A stretch of DNA of 17,922 bases from an uncultured Eubacteriales bacterium (lineage in GTDB: Bacteria > Bacillota > Clostridia > Lachnospirales > Lachnospiraceae): assembly GCA_900549105.1 (NCBI GenBank), contig URND01000056.1, positions 1 through 17,922 on the forward strand, given 5' to 3'. The notes beneath the pieces were generated by a model. It did not search any database and was not told the DNA's origin. It saw only the letters and a program-made list of their open reading frames with translations. The translations under genes and the position numbers were made by a program. Position 1 is the stretch's first letter. Each line of letters begins with the position of its first letter. Below, one piece after another: positions 7,335 through 15,014 of the stretch.

Positions 7335-8298
7335 ACATTTCCCTTACCCTTTCCCGGATTGAATCATCGGACAAACCATTCTGTTTACATGTAAGAATGA
7401 TTCTCACCGTTTTAATTTCATTTTCCCTAGCAATTACATAAGCCACCAGAGGGCCAACGGAAAACGGATTGGTCTTCTGCGGTTTGATTGTCTGAATAAT
7501 CCGGTTATCGCACCACCGCTCAAAAGCCGAAGGAGATTCCTTCAGCGCCAGGGCGCCTTCCAGATATCCGTTTGCACTCAAATAATCAATAATCGAATCC
7601 ATACCTGCCAATGCTGCCCGGGCCAGCCCATCCACATTCAGGCTGTCGCAGGGCGCCATGGCACGTTTCATAAAATCCAGTGACTTTGCGGTTTTCGAAG
7701 ACCGCACTGCGATTTTGATATTGGCCACTGCCACCGTAGATTCGGCATAATCCCGGATGATATCATCCTGAGACTGACGCCCGGCTTCTTTGATGGCTTC
7801 CAATGTGGCCCGGTCAATAATAACATCACAAAGCTGTCCGTCGCCCGAATGAAGCAATGTTTCTACCGCTTCCTCAGCCGCCGCCTGCATATTATCCGGC
7901 AAGGCCTTATAATCCCTTTCCCGGATAATGCGGAGCAGCTCTTCTTTAGGAATCGGTGTTCCTTCATAAAAGATATTGGCGCCGCTTTTTCCGGTGCAGA
8001 CCTCTTTTACAGCAGCTTTCAGGTTATGGAACCAGTTTGTATAGGACAAAACATTGAACACATCCATGTCCACATGCATTTCTCCAATGGTTTCCCATAT
8101 TTTTTCCCGTTCCCTCGTCAAAATCGCATCGGCATCCATCGGCACATCATTGCCGCCCCAGCCCTTATCCTGCAGAAACCGGAGACAGCCCTCCAAGTCC
8201 TTGCAGGCAATTAACTGTTCAATGGTAGACGCCGAAAACAGAGACACTTCCAAAGCACGGATTCGCGCAACTGCATAGGTATACTGTGTTTTAGACAT
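7327..8298 (-). CDS. ntpC: V-type ATPase subunit C (AC39/d-type rotor adaptor)
   Basis: The 323-residue subunit sits on the K ring and receives the D/F shaft, joining the membrane rotor to the head. It is largely alpha-helical and matches the bacterial AC39 family in length and position. Recognisable stretches are TQYTYAVARIRALEVSLFS near the N-terminus, NWFHNLKAAVKE in the middle, and PLVAYVIARENEIKTVRIIL near the C-terminus, the last being the most conserved part of the family. A clear AAGGAGGG SD precedes the ATG. The gene begins 30 nt after E and overlaps F. Confidence 0.95.
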   Translation of the reverse strand: MSKTQYTYAVARIRALEVSLFSASTIEQLIACKDLEGCLRFLQDKGWGGNDVPMDADAILTREREKIWETIGEMHVDMDVFNVLSYTNWFHNLKAAVKEVCTGKSGANIFYEGTPIPKEELLRIIRERDYKALPDNMQAAAEEAVETLLHSGDGQLCDVIIDRATLEAIKEAGRQSQDDIIRDYAESTVAVANIKIAVRSSKTAKSLDFMKRAMAPCDSLNVDGLARAALAGMDSIIDYLSANGYLEGALALKESPSAFERWCDNRIIQTIKPQKTNPFSVGPLVAYVIARENEIKTVRIILTCKQNGLSDDSIRERVREMYV

Positions 8299-8328
8299 TA
8301 TAACCCTCCTTTTATGGCGAACCGGCTT

Positions 8329-8922
8329 CTATAAAAATAAAATTTCATTCACTTTATCCTGAAGCTCATCTTTCTTTGCATCAAGTAACGCCTTTAGGGT
8401 ACAATTTTCTTCAATGCCTCCATAGACAAGAATAAAACCGTCCTCTATGGCTTTCGGTTCTCTGGAAAGAACCAGGCTTCCGCCCTTTTCTTCCGCCGCC
8501 GCATGAATGTTCTTCTCAAAGTCGGCCGGCATTCTGGCGAGGTCCCCGGCAGAAAAATAAATCTCTCCCGGCTCTGCCAGCACATATGTTTTTAATATTT
8601 TTTCCATTGTCCGGAAATAGCTTTCCGTGTCCTCCTGCTTTAACATCACATAAGCTTCCGCAATGACTTCCGCAATCATATCCTGCTTTGCCCGCAGAAG
8701 CGCCGTTCTCCGCTGCTGCTCTGCCGAGGATTTAATGCGTCCTTCATAATTCTCTTTCAAAATGATATTCTTTTCCGCCGCCTCGGCCTCCATGGCCGCA
8801 CAGGTTTCTTTAGCTTTCGCAAGAATATCATCCGCTTCCTTACGTGCTGTTTCAAGCTTCATTGCTGCAGAGGTTTTCGCTTCTTCCAGAATCTGGCTTG
8901 TAATCTTTTCCAATCCACTCAT
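8329..8922 (-). CDS. ntpE: V-type ATPase subunit E (peripheral stalk)
   Basis: The 197-residue subunit forms a stator stalk with the H/G subunit, holding the A3B3 head against rotation. The N-terminal ~95 residues are a charged, Ala/Glu/Lys-rich coiled coil. The C-terminal half is a globular domain that binds the head, including LVYGGIEENCTLKALLDAKKDEL (residues about 165-187), the best conserved segment. The SD AAGGAGAG lies 7 nt upstream of the ATG. The gene lies between K and C, as in the ntp operon of Enterococcus hirae. Confidence 0.93.
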   Translation of the reverse strand: MSGLEKITSQILEEAKTSAAMKLETARKEADDILAKAKETCAAMEAEAAEKNIILKENYEGRIKSSAEQQRRTALLRAKQDMIAEVIAEAYVMLKQEDTESYFRTMEKILKTYVLAEPGEIYFSAGDLARMPADFEKNIHAAAEEKGGSLVLSREPKAIEDGFILVYGGIEENCTLKALLDAKKDELQDKVNEILFL

Positions 8923-8973
8923 TCCAAAGCTCTCCTTTCCTTTCTTACAGCATCCTCCAAACCCGCAGGCTTT

Positions 8974-9447
8974 TTAAATAGAGAAGATAGCAAGAATAGA
9001 AACAAGCAGAGCCAGAATGGCATAAGTTTCTACCATGGCCGGGAACAGCATGGATTTTGCAAACTGTTCCGGTTTCTTAGCCACGATACCGATGGAAGCT
9101 ACCGAAGTTCTTCCCTGGTGTCTGGCGGAAACAAGGCCAACGATACCGATAGGCAGACAAGCCGCAAATGTCAGAAGACCGTGTACCAAATCCGGCGCAG
9201 CACCGCCTAAGATACCGATTCTTGACAATGTAACGAAAGCAACCAACAAACCATAAATACCCTGTGTACCTGGTAAAAGCTGTAAAATCAAAACCTTTGC
9301 GAACTTACTAGGGTCTTCTGTGACAACCCCTGCCGCCGCCTGACCGGCAACACCAACGCCATAGGCAGAACCGCATCCGGATAAAATAACTGCAAGTGCT
9401 ACTCCTAAAAGAGCCCAAACTTGTCCATTTGTAAATAATTCACTCAT
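8974..9447 (-). CDS. ntpK: V-type ATPase subunit K (16-kDa membrane rotor proteolipid), Na+-type
   Basis: This 157-residue membrane protein has four transmembrane helices made of two fused hairpins, as in the bacterial 16-kDa proteolipid. It forms the rotating ring. The ion site can be read directly: LPGTQGIY gives Leu58, Thr61, Gln62 and Tyr65; RHQG gives Gln111; MVETYAIL gives the essential Glu140. These align with Leu61, Thr64, Gln65, Tyr68, Gln110 and Glu139, the sodium-coordinating set of E. hirae NtpK. Only the second hairpin carries the carboxylate, as in that protein. Sodium specificity is therefore a strong inference. The ATG overlaps the I stop codon as ATGA (9444-9447), and an AAGGAGG SD lies within the end of the I gene. 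Confidence 0.96.
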   Translation of the reverse strand: MSELFTNGQVWALLGVALAVILSGCGSAYGVGVAGQAAAGVVTEDPSKFAKVLILQLLPGTQGIYGLLVAFVTLSRIGILGGAAPDLVHGLLTFAACLPIGIVGLVSARHQGRTSVASIGIVAKKPEQFAKSMLFPAMVETYAILALLVSILAIFSI

Positions 9448-11468
9448 ACTCTTGTTTCCTCCTTAACATCAACATATTTCGTATTTGACCGGAAAGGATT
9501 AAATTCCCTTCCGCCGCCTTCATAAAATTTTCCAAAAAACTCCACATATTGGAGACGACATGTATGCACATAAGCGCCCAACAGGTTAATCGCGATATTG
9601 AACGCATGTCCGATAACAAATACAACGGCAAACAGAATCGCACCTATAATTCCGCTGCCGAACATGCTTCCCATCTGATTGAATACGGAAGCGATAACGC
9701 CGGTTGCAAGGCCCAGGGCCAGCAAACGGGAATAGGATAAAATATCGCTGAGCCAGCTTGTAATACCATACAAGTCATAAGCCCCCAGCGCAATCCGAAG
9801 TCCCCATTTATTCTTTTTATCCCGGCCGGACATCAGCAGTATACCGACAGCTCCGACAATCGCCATACCCTTCGCCAGCATATTTACCGGTTCAGGGAAC
9901 ACAAATGTCATCTGAGATATGGATGCAAAAATCTCCGTCGGCATTAAGATGAATACCAATCCTGTAAGAAGAAGCAGCCAAAATCCCACATCGCAGATGG
10001 CATCCCAAACTCTGCCATCCCGAATACACATATAGGCCTTTACGAATAAGCCCGTATATAAGTGTATCAGGCCAAAAAATAAGGACCATACAAGCATGCG
10101 CATCGGTTCATCCAGCGGCGCAAACCATAATGGCGGTATACTTACTTCTTTACCGAAAAATGTCCGGGATATAACATTTACCGCATCGCCAAAATAACCT
10201 CCAAACATAACGCCCCAGAACAGTGTGGACAAACCGCACCAGAAGAATAAACGAATCGATTTCTTCATGTTCAGGGACATCCGCGGAAACTTCACCAGAA
10301 GTACTCCGCAGGCCACAGCCACAATCAGGCCGTAAGCCGCATCCGACAGCATAAGACCAAACAAAAATACATAAAAGACGGTCATAATCATTGTCGGGTC
10401 CACTTCGCCTTTTCCCGGCAGACCGAAGGATGCTAAAACACCTTCCCCGGATTCGGCAAAATGATTATTTTTCAAAAGTACCGGCGCTTCCTCTTCTTCG
10501 CCAATCTGCTCCAGCTCAACGGCCGCATCGAAGTCCTCCGATAACTGGCGGGCTACCCGTTCCGCATCCTTTGCCGGCACATAGCCGCTCATGGCAAAGG
10601 TATTTGCCGTCTGGGGCAGTCTTCCAAGCACCTCGTATTTTTCGGCGCGGATCCGATAGTAATCCGATACAAGCCGAAGATTCTGGCGTTCCCCGGCAAG
10701 ACCTGCAATTTCTTCCCGAAGCTGTTTTGCTTTTTCTAAAGAAGCTTCCATCTCCGACTGAAGCTCTTTTCGATACTGGGCCGGAATTTTATCCACAGTC
10801 TGAGCCGGCTTTGCAAAGCCTCCTGCGCGCAGAGCATCCTCCACCGCCTGAACTTCTTCCGCCAGACATATGACGGCCAGATAAGTAAAATCTTTGTCCG
10901 CAGAAATAATTTCCACGTCCACTGCCTCCACATCCGGAGCAAATTTTCCAATCAGTTCATAAATACTTTCCAGGTTCATCGCCCCGGCAATCGTCCCTAT
11001 CAAAACCGAAGTTCTGTGGGTTCCCGAATAGCTTACCGGCACCGTCAGCCCCAGCCATGGAACTAATGCTTCCATCTGGTCTCTGAACTTTTGTGCCCGG
11101 GCCGTTTCCTCCGCGACCTGCTTATCCAGGGCGACGATTCTTTCCGCCGTATCGATGTAACTTTCCTGATTTTGCGCAGCATCGTCAAATAATGACTTGT
11201 CAATTAACGGCTTCCCAGCCAGAGACGCAAGCATCCCCGTTTTCTCCGGGGCATACCTCTGGAGAATTTCCAACGCCCTGTCCGCCGTCTGCGCTTTCTT
11301 CTCAAATGTGGCTCTGGAATTGCTGACATCCATGGTTTTATATCCGCTGTCATCTTCCAGCCGGATATCTATTTCCATAGCTCCAAGCTCCTGCAGACGC
11401 TCCAGGATGGCTTTCCTGTTTTTCTTCAGCGCACATAGATTAATCCGCTGCATCTGCAATACTGCCAT
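9444..11468 (-). CDS. ntpI: V-type ATPase subunit I (membrane stator, a-subunit)
   Basis: The 674-residue protein provides the ion half-channels beside the K ring and anchors the peripheral stalks. The N-terminal ~340 residues are cytosolic, with a long coiled coil (about 220-275). The C-terminal half holds seven to eight membrane helices. The two arginines conserved in the family are present, at about Arg581 in SRLLALGLA and Arg638 in HTCRLQYVEFF. The start was taken at ATG 11468 (MAVLQMQRINLCALKKNRK), because the AAGGAGG SD is 9 nt away. A GTG two codons further upstream (11474) would be only 3 nt from the SD. It is second in the operon and its stop overlaps the K start. Confidence 0.95.
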   Translation of the reverse strand: MAVLQMQRINLCALKKNRKAILERLQELGAMEIDIRLEDDSGYKTMDVSNSRATFEKKAQTADRALEILQRYAPEKTGMLASLAGKPLIDKSLFDDAAQNQESYIDTAERIVALDKQVAEETARAQKFRDQMEALVPWLGLTVPVSYSGTHRTSVLIGTIAGAMNLESIYELIGKFAPDVEAVDVEIISADKDFTYLAVICLAEEVQAVEDALRAGGFAKPAQTVDKIPAQYRKELQSEMEASLEKAKQLREEIAGLAGERQNLRLVSDYYRIRAEKYEVLGRLPQTANTFAMSGYVPAKDAERVARQLSEDFDAAVELEQIGEEEEAPVLLKNNHFAESGEGVLASFGLPGKGEVDPTMIMTVFYVFLFGLMLSDAAYGLIVAVACGVLLVKFPRMSLNMKKSIRLFFWCGLSTLFWGVMFGGYFGDAVNVISRTFFGKEVSIPPLWFAPLDEPMRMLVWSLFFGLIHLYTGLFVKAYMCIRDGRVWDAICDVGFWLLLLTGLVFILMPTEIFASISQMTFVFPEPVNMLAKGMAIVGAVGILLMSGRDKKNKWGLRIALGAYDLYGITSWLSDILSYSRLLALGLATGVIASVFNQMGSMFGSGIIGAILFAVVFVIGHAFNIAINLLGAYVHTCRLQYVEFFGKFYEGGGREFNPFRSNTKYVDVKEETRV

Positions 11469-11508
11469 ATCCACATCCCTCCTTTTCCCTTGATTCCCTT
11501 AATCTCAT

Positions 11509-11817
11509 TCATACCAGCGAAGAAATCACCGCTTTCACCGCTTCCGCCCTTTTCGGAGCAATGAATTCCCGCAGCGCCTTCGTTTCTTTTTCGGCCTCCG
11601 CTGCGGCGGCAGCCAACTGGCTTTGGCCTTCCGACTGCATTTTTTCGGCCATCTCCTGATTCATTAATCTTATCTTTTGAGATGTATCCGATGTCATGTC
11701 TTTAGCCTGGGCTTTGGCCTCCTCTAAAATAGAAACGGCCTGAATCTCTGCCGTTTTCAAAATTTCATCAGCTTCCGCCTCCGCCTTATTGACTGATTTT
11801 AGAATATCTTCTAACAC
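11509..11817 (-). CDS. ntpF: V-type ATPase subunit H/G (peripheral stalk coiled coil), GTG start
   Basis: The 102-residue protein is almost entirely coiled coil, rich in Ala, Glu, Lys and Gln (for example AEAEADEILKTAE, AEKEKALR-like heptads), and pairs with subunit E in the stator stalks. Position as first gene of the operon corresponds to ntpF in E. hirae. The start is GTG: AAGGAGGTG ends 5-7 nt upstream and no ATG fits. No signal or membrane segment is present. Sequence conservation in this family is low, so identity rests on length, composition and location. Confidence 0.9.
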   Translation of the reverse strand: MLEDILKSVNKAEAEADEILKTAEIQAVSILEEAKAQAKDMTSDTSQKIRLMNQEMAEKMQSEGQSQLAAAAAEAEKETKALREFIAPKRAEAVKAVISSLV

Positions 11818-11872
11818 TTTGTCACCTCCTTGTCAAATATACGCGCTATAATTATTATTGACTATTTAAAAG

Positions 11873-11901
11873 ATTATATCACAGCTATTGTTTATCTTCA
11901 A
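11873..11901 (-). promoter_or_regulatory. Sigma-A type promoter of the V-type ATPase operon
   Basis: On the minus strand, TTGAAG (11896-11901) and TATAAT (11873-11878) are separated by 17 bp. This gives a leader of about 45-50 nt before the GTG start of ntpF. No riboswitch-like fold was seen in the leader. All nine genes downstream lie on one strand with gaps of 0-51 nt, so this is probably the main operon promoter. Confidence 0.78.
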
Positions 11902-11928
11902 CCGAAAATACCTCCAAATTTCCAGACA

Positions 11929-11991
11929 AAAAACAAAAGCTGTCATGCAACCCCCGACTAATTTCCAAATTCGTCACAGATTGCACGACAG
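11929..11991 (-). terminator. Terminator of the sua5-dCMP deaminase operon
   Basis: CTGTCATGCAA (11940-11950) pairs with TTGCACGACAG (11981-11991) over 11 bp with one wobble, around a 30-nt loop. On the minus strand the stem is followed by CTTTTGTTTTTTG. It lies 10 nt after the deaminase stop and upstream of the ATPase promoter, so it insulates the two operons. The large loop is unusual. Confidence 0.72.
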
Positions 11992-12001
11992 TTTGTTCAA
12001 A

Positions 12002-12487
12002 TTAAATTTCTAATTCAATTTTTCTTCCTGAAGAAGTGTATTTTCGATATACAACTCCTGCCGATTTCAGCATCCGCTTAGAGGCGATCACCGCCGGTGT
12101 ATCCGGATACTTATCTTCCCCATATATAATCTCTTTTATACCGCTCTGAATGATTGCCTTGGCACATTCATTACAGGGAAAAAGTGAGACATAAATCTTG
12201 GCGCCCTCCAGATTACCTCCCCGGTAATTTAAAATGGCATTCAGCTCGCTGTGGGTCACATAGACATATTTCGTGTCCAGCGGTTCCCCCTCTCTGTCCC
12301 ATGGGTACTCATCATCCGAGCATCCCAAAGGAAACCCGTTATATCCCATCGAAAGTATTTTATTATCCGTGCTCACAATGCAGGAACCAACCTGGCTGTT
12401 TGGGTCCTTTGACCTCAGCCCGGCCAGCCGGGCTACCGCCATAAAATATTCATCCCAAGTAATATAGTCTTTCCGCTTTCCGCCCAT
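12002..12487 (-). CDS. dCMP deaminase (zinc-dependent cytidine/deoxycytidylate deaminase family)
   Basis: The 161-residue enzyme deaminates dCMP to dUMP, feeding thymidylate synthesis in the cytoplasm. The zinc site is visible: His79 and the proton-shuttle Glu81 in THSELNAI, then Cys105 and Cys108 in FPCNECAKAIIQSG. The usual HAE reads HSE here, a mild change. The early segment RSKDPNSQVGSCIV (25-38) and GYNGFPLG (48-55) match the dCMP deaminase/ComEB group rather than guanine or tRNA deaminases. The SD AAAGGAGGGG precedes the ATG. The gene follows the threonylcarbamoyl-AMP synthase by 24 nt, with no terminator between, so the two are co-transcribed. Confidence 0.9.
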   Translation of the reverse strand: MGGKRKDYITWDEYFMAVARLAGLRSKDPNSQVGSCIVSTDNKILSMGYNGFPLGCSDDEYPWDREGEPLDTKYVYVTHSELNAILNYRGGNLEGAKIYVSLFPCNECAKAIIQSGIKEIIYGEDKYPDTPAVIASKRMLKSAGVVYRKYTSSGRKIELEI

Positions 12488-12511
12488 TTTTACCCCTCCT
12501 TTGTTTTTCTC

Positions 12512-13585
12512 CTAAACATAAATCTGCTGATGACCTGCCGCTTTCAGCATACGATTCATGATGGCTTTGCCTCTGCTTCCCTCTTCGAAGCTTTCCGAAT
12601 AAATATAGGAAACTTCCTCTCCATCCATCCGGCGCAGAACATCAAAAAGATTATGTATAATGGTATCTTCATCCTTTCGGGTACCTATGCTCATCACAAC
12701 AGGTTGGCTGTTTCCCTGTACCACTGTCTCATAAAGAGCCTTTGTCTCCTCGGTTGCGATAATCCCCACCCGGAAACCGGCGGCCAATTTTTCTGAAGCC
12801 AGCTCCCGGATTTTCTTCACAACCTTTTCATCCGGGCCGGAGACAAGGGTTAAATCGCCCTTTGGCGCATAATGTTTATATTTCATTCCCGGCGCCTTCG
12901 GCTGAAAATTCTTATCCCTGTTCTCCCCTAAAATTGCCGGGTCCACCCGGACTTCGCCGACAACCGCTTCCATCATTTCGCGGGTAATATAACCCGGCCG
13001 CAAAATCATCGGCACACTGCCTGTCATATCGACCACCGTGGATTCTATGCCAATCCCCACCGGGCCGTCATCCAGTATCATGTCAATTTTTCCGTTCAAA
13101 TCCTCATAGACATGTTCCGCCCGGGTCGGACTTGGCCGCCCTGATGTATTGGCGCTCGGAGCCGCCAGCACAATCCCCGTTGTCCCAATCAGCTTCCTTG
13201 CCACCGGATGGGAGGGCATACGCACCGCTACCGTATCCAAACCTCCGGTTGTTCCATAGGGAACCACATCCTTTTTGGGAAAAATCATTGTCAATGGGCC
13301 CGGCCAGAATGTTTCCGCCAATTTCCGCGCCGTGCCGGGAATCTCTGTCACAAGCTCGTCAAGCATGGATATATCTGAAATATGAACAATCAGGGGATTA
13401 TCCGATGGTCTTCCCTTCGCCGCATAGATTTTCGCCGCCGCCTCCGCATCCAGCGCATTTGCCGCCAATCCATACACTGTTTCCGTAGGAATGCCTACGA
13501 GGCCGCCTGCCGCAAGGACACCGCCTGCCGCCTTCAGCCAAACCGTTTCATCTGTCTCACTTATCTTATAAACAATGGTTTTCAT
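12512..13585 (-). CDS. L-threonylcarbamoyladenylate synthase (Sua5/YwlC type)
   Basis: The 357-residue enzyme makes threonylcarbamoyl-AMP from threonine, bicarbonate and ATP, the first step of the tRNA t6A37 modification. The N-terminal YrdC-type domain (about 10-200) holds PTETVYGLAANA (33-44), AAKGRPSDNPLIVHI (55-69) with the conserved Lys and Arg, and APSANTSGRPSPT (142-154). The C-terminal Sua5 domain (about 215-350) begins after PGMKYKHYAPKG, the linker typical of the long form; short TsaC enzymes lack it. The start was set at ATG 13585, because GGAGA lies 8 nt upstream. The ATG at 13594 has no room for an SD. It leads a two-gene operon with dCMP deaminase. Confidence 0.94.
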   Translation of the reverse strand: MKTIVYKISETDETVWLKAAGGVLAAGGLVGIPTETVYGLAANALDAEAAAKIYAAKGRPSDNPLIVHISDISMLDELVTEIPGTARKLAETFWPGPLTMIFPKKDVVPYGTTGGLDTVAVRMPSHPVARKLIGTTGIVLAAPSANTSGRPSPTRAEHVYEDLNGKIDMILDDGPVGIGIESTVVDMTGSVPMILRPGYITREMMEAVVGEVRVDPAILGENRDKNFQPKAPGMKYKHYAPKGDLTLVSGPDEKVVKKIRELASEKLAAGFRVGIIATEETKALYETVVQGNSQPVVMSIGTRKDEDTIIHNLFDVLRRMDGEEVSYIYSESFEEGSRGKAIMNRMLKAAGHQQIYV

Positions 13586-13622
13586 CCAGTCCATCTCCAG
13601 TTTTTCAATGGTATTTTGTTTT

Positions 13623-13651
13623 ATTATAAGCTTTATTTCGGCTTTTTTCCA
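13623..13651 (-). promoter_or_regulatory. Probable promoter of the sua5-dCMP deaminase operon
   Basis: On the minus strand, TGGAAA (13646-13651) and a perfect TATAAT (13623-13628) are 17 bp apart, about 38 nt before ATG 13585. The -35 box is imperfect. It lies in the 89-nt gap after the amidase gene, where no clear terminator was seen, so some read-through from upstream is possible. Confidence 0.6.
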
Positions 13652-13674
13652 CCCCTTCCGCAGAAATCCCGAAA

Positions 13675-14391
13675 TTACTCTGCCGCCGGGCCTTGACCGT
13701 TAATATAGTGCATCGTCCCCAGATATATATTCCAGGCCAGTTTCCGCTGATAATCTTCTGTCCCGAGCTTCGCTTCCTCCTCCGCGTTTGTCAGAAAACC
13801 GCACTCCACAATGACAATCGGCGCCGGAGAATTTTTCAGCATATAATAATTCATATTGGATTTTGGAACACGGGTATTTTCCGGGTCCACCCCCGCAATA
13901 AGCTGATTCTGGATACATTCGGCCAGGCGGGCGCCCTCCTCCGAATCCTGATAATAAAATACCTGGGCGCCGCTGTATTTTGCATCCGTAAAAATATTCT
14001 GGTGTACGCACAAAACAAAGTCCGGCTTTGCCTCGGTTATAATTTCGATTCGCTTTGCCAAATCCTCTTTCTTTTTACTTTTGGAACTTTCACTGCTGTA
14101 GAGCGCTTTGTCCGTATCCCGCGTCATAATCACTTCAAAGCCCTGCGCTTCCAGATTTGCTTTTAAAAACAGGGATACTGAAAGGTTTACATCCTTCTCC
14201 AGTACCCCTGATACACCAATTCCTCCCGGGTCGTTGCCCCCATGGCCGGGGTCTATAACTACCCTCGGCTTTGTCTCCCCACCGGAAGCATTGGAAACGG
14301 CCGCTGCCACCCGTGAATATGTACGACTGTAAAAAACAACAGACAGGGCTAAAAAACCTGCCAATACCATTACTGCCATTACTCGTTTCAT
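13675..14391 (-). CDS. cwlD: N-acetylmuramoyl-L-alanine amidase, Amidase_3 family, CwlD-like
   Basis: The 238-residue zinc amidase cleaves the bond between MurNAc and the stem peptide. The N-terminus MKRVMAVMVLAGFLALSVVF is a single membrane or signal helix, placing the enzyme outside the membrane. Catalytic residues fit the family: His50 in IDPGHGG, Glu65 in VLEKDVNL, His130 in CVHQNIF and Glu196 in IVIVECGFLTN. Length and architecture (helix plus one catalytic domain, no binding repeats) match CwlD, which makes the cortex muramic-delta-lactam in spore-formers, about 237 residues in Bacillus. The start was placed at ATG 14391. A longer frame from 14448 overlaps the sigma gene and would put 19 residues before the membrane helix with no SD. 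Its gene follows the sigma gene by 31 nt. A vegetative wall role cannot be excluded. Confidence 0.85.
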   Translation of the reverse strand: MKRVMAVMVLAGFLALSVVFYSRTYSRVAAAVSNASGGETKPRVVIDPGHGGNDPGGIGVSGVLEKDVNLSVSLFLKANLEAQGFEVIMTRDTDKALYSSESSKSKKKEDLAKRIEIITEAKPDFVLCVHQNIFTDAKYSGAQVFYYQDSEEGARLAECIQNQLIAGVDPENTRVPKSNMNYYMLKNSPAPIVIVECGFLTNAEEEAKLGTEDYQRKLAWNIYLGTMHYINGQGPAAE

Positions 14392-14422
14392 AGGTTTCCC
14401 TGCAAATTTTATTATTGCTACA

Positions 14423-14965
14423 CTATATGCCATTATCCCCGTATTCATGCCATAAATCCGATGCGGCCCGTTTTAACTTCCTGACGGCACGACTCACCCG
14501 TTTTCTCGCATTACTCTCACTGATATGAAAGTACGCTGCCAAATCGGAATACGATACCTCATAAAAATATCTCAGAATGACAGCCCGGCGCTCCTCTTCA
14601 TTCAAATAAGGCTTCAAAGCTTCCGATAATTCCAGTTCATTCTGAGTTTCTTGTTCCATATAAATTTCCAGTTCTTCCAATATAAACATTTCATGACGAT
14701 GAATATGCTGACGTTTTTCCAATTCACGCAGCATATGAAATTTTGCCGCCCTCATAATCCATCCGTGTGGATTTTCATGTTTTTCCAGTACATCGATTTT
14801 CTGACACGCTGTTGTCCATGTGGCAATCAACACATCTTCAACCAATGTTCTGTCCCTCGTCATTTTAAATAGCATCCTTGCAACGGCCTGTTCAGTCTCT
14901 CCTATCAGCTCCTCCATAAATCTTTTCTGTTGAAGCCGCAGTTTCTTGCTATTTCTTCTGTTCAT
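14423..14965 (-). CDS. ECF-like RNA polymerase sigma factor
   Basis: The 180-residue protein has the two-domain layout of ECF sigma factors. Region 2 (about 20-90) includes LVEDVLIATWTTACQKID and HGWIMRAAKFHMLRELEKR. Region 4 (about 115-168) includes LNEEERRAVILRYFYEVSYSDLAAYF and the recognition helix ISESNARKRVSRAVRKLKR. No region 3 is present. No anti-sigma gene lies beside it; the next gene is the CwlD-like amidase, likely co-transcribed. The ATG at 14965 has no SD at normal distance (AGGAAA is 15 nt away). A short out-of-phase ORF with a well-placed SD overlaps this start, suggesting coupled translation. The promoter it recognises is unknown. Confidence 0.88.
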   Translation of the reverse strand: MNRRNSKKLRLQQKRFMEELIGETEQAVARMLFKMTRDRTLVEDVLIATWTTACQKIDVLEKHENPHGWIMRAAKFHMLRELEKRQHIHRHEMFILEELEIYMEQETQNELELSEALKPYLNEEERRAVILRYFYEVSYSDLAAYFHISESNARKRVSRAVRKLKRAASDLWHEYGDNGI

Positions 14966-14999
14966 TGCCGCTCATACTACTTTCCTGGTCATTTTTCCA

Positions 15000-15014
15000 T
15001 TATAGTATATCATC
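15000..15014 (-). promoter_or_regulatory. Possible extended -10 promoter for the sigma factor gene
   Basis: On the minus strand the sequence TGATATACTATAAT lies 34-50 nt before the sigma ATG. It contains an extended -10 (TGATATACT) and an overlapping TATAAT. The matching -35 (TTCATA, 16 bp away) is poor. It sits at the end of the possible 51-residue gene. Confidence 0.4.

Noticed and set aside
11818..12001. Possible riboswitch or small RNA ahead of the ATPase operon
   Set aside because: The stretch is accounted for by the dCMP deaminase terminator and the ATPase promoter; no recognised riboswitch core was visible.
13592..13594. Upstream ATG as start of the Sua5-type gene
   Set aside because: It sits directly against GGAG with no spacing, while the ATG at 13585 has ideal spacing.
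14392..14448. Upstream extension of the amidase gene
   Set aside because: It overlaps the sigma gene, lacks an SD and would place 19 residues ahead of a normal signal/membrane helix.
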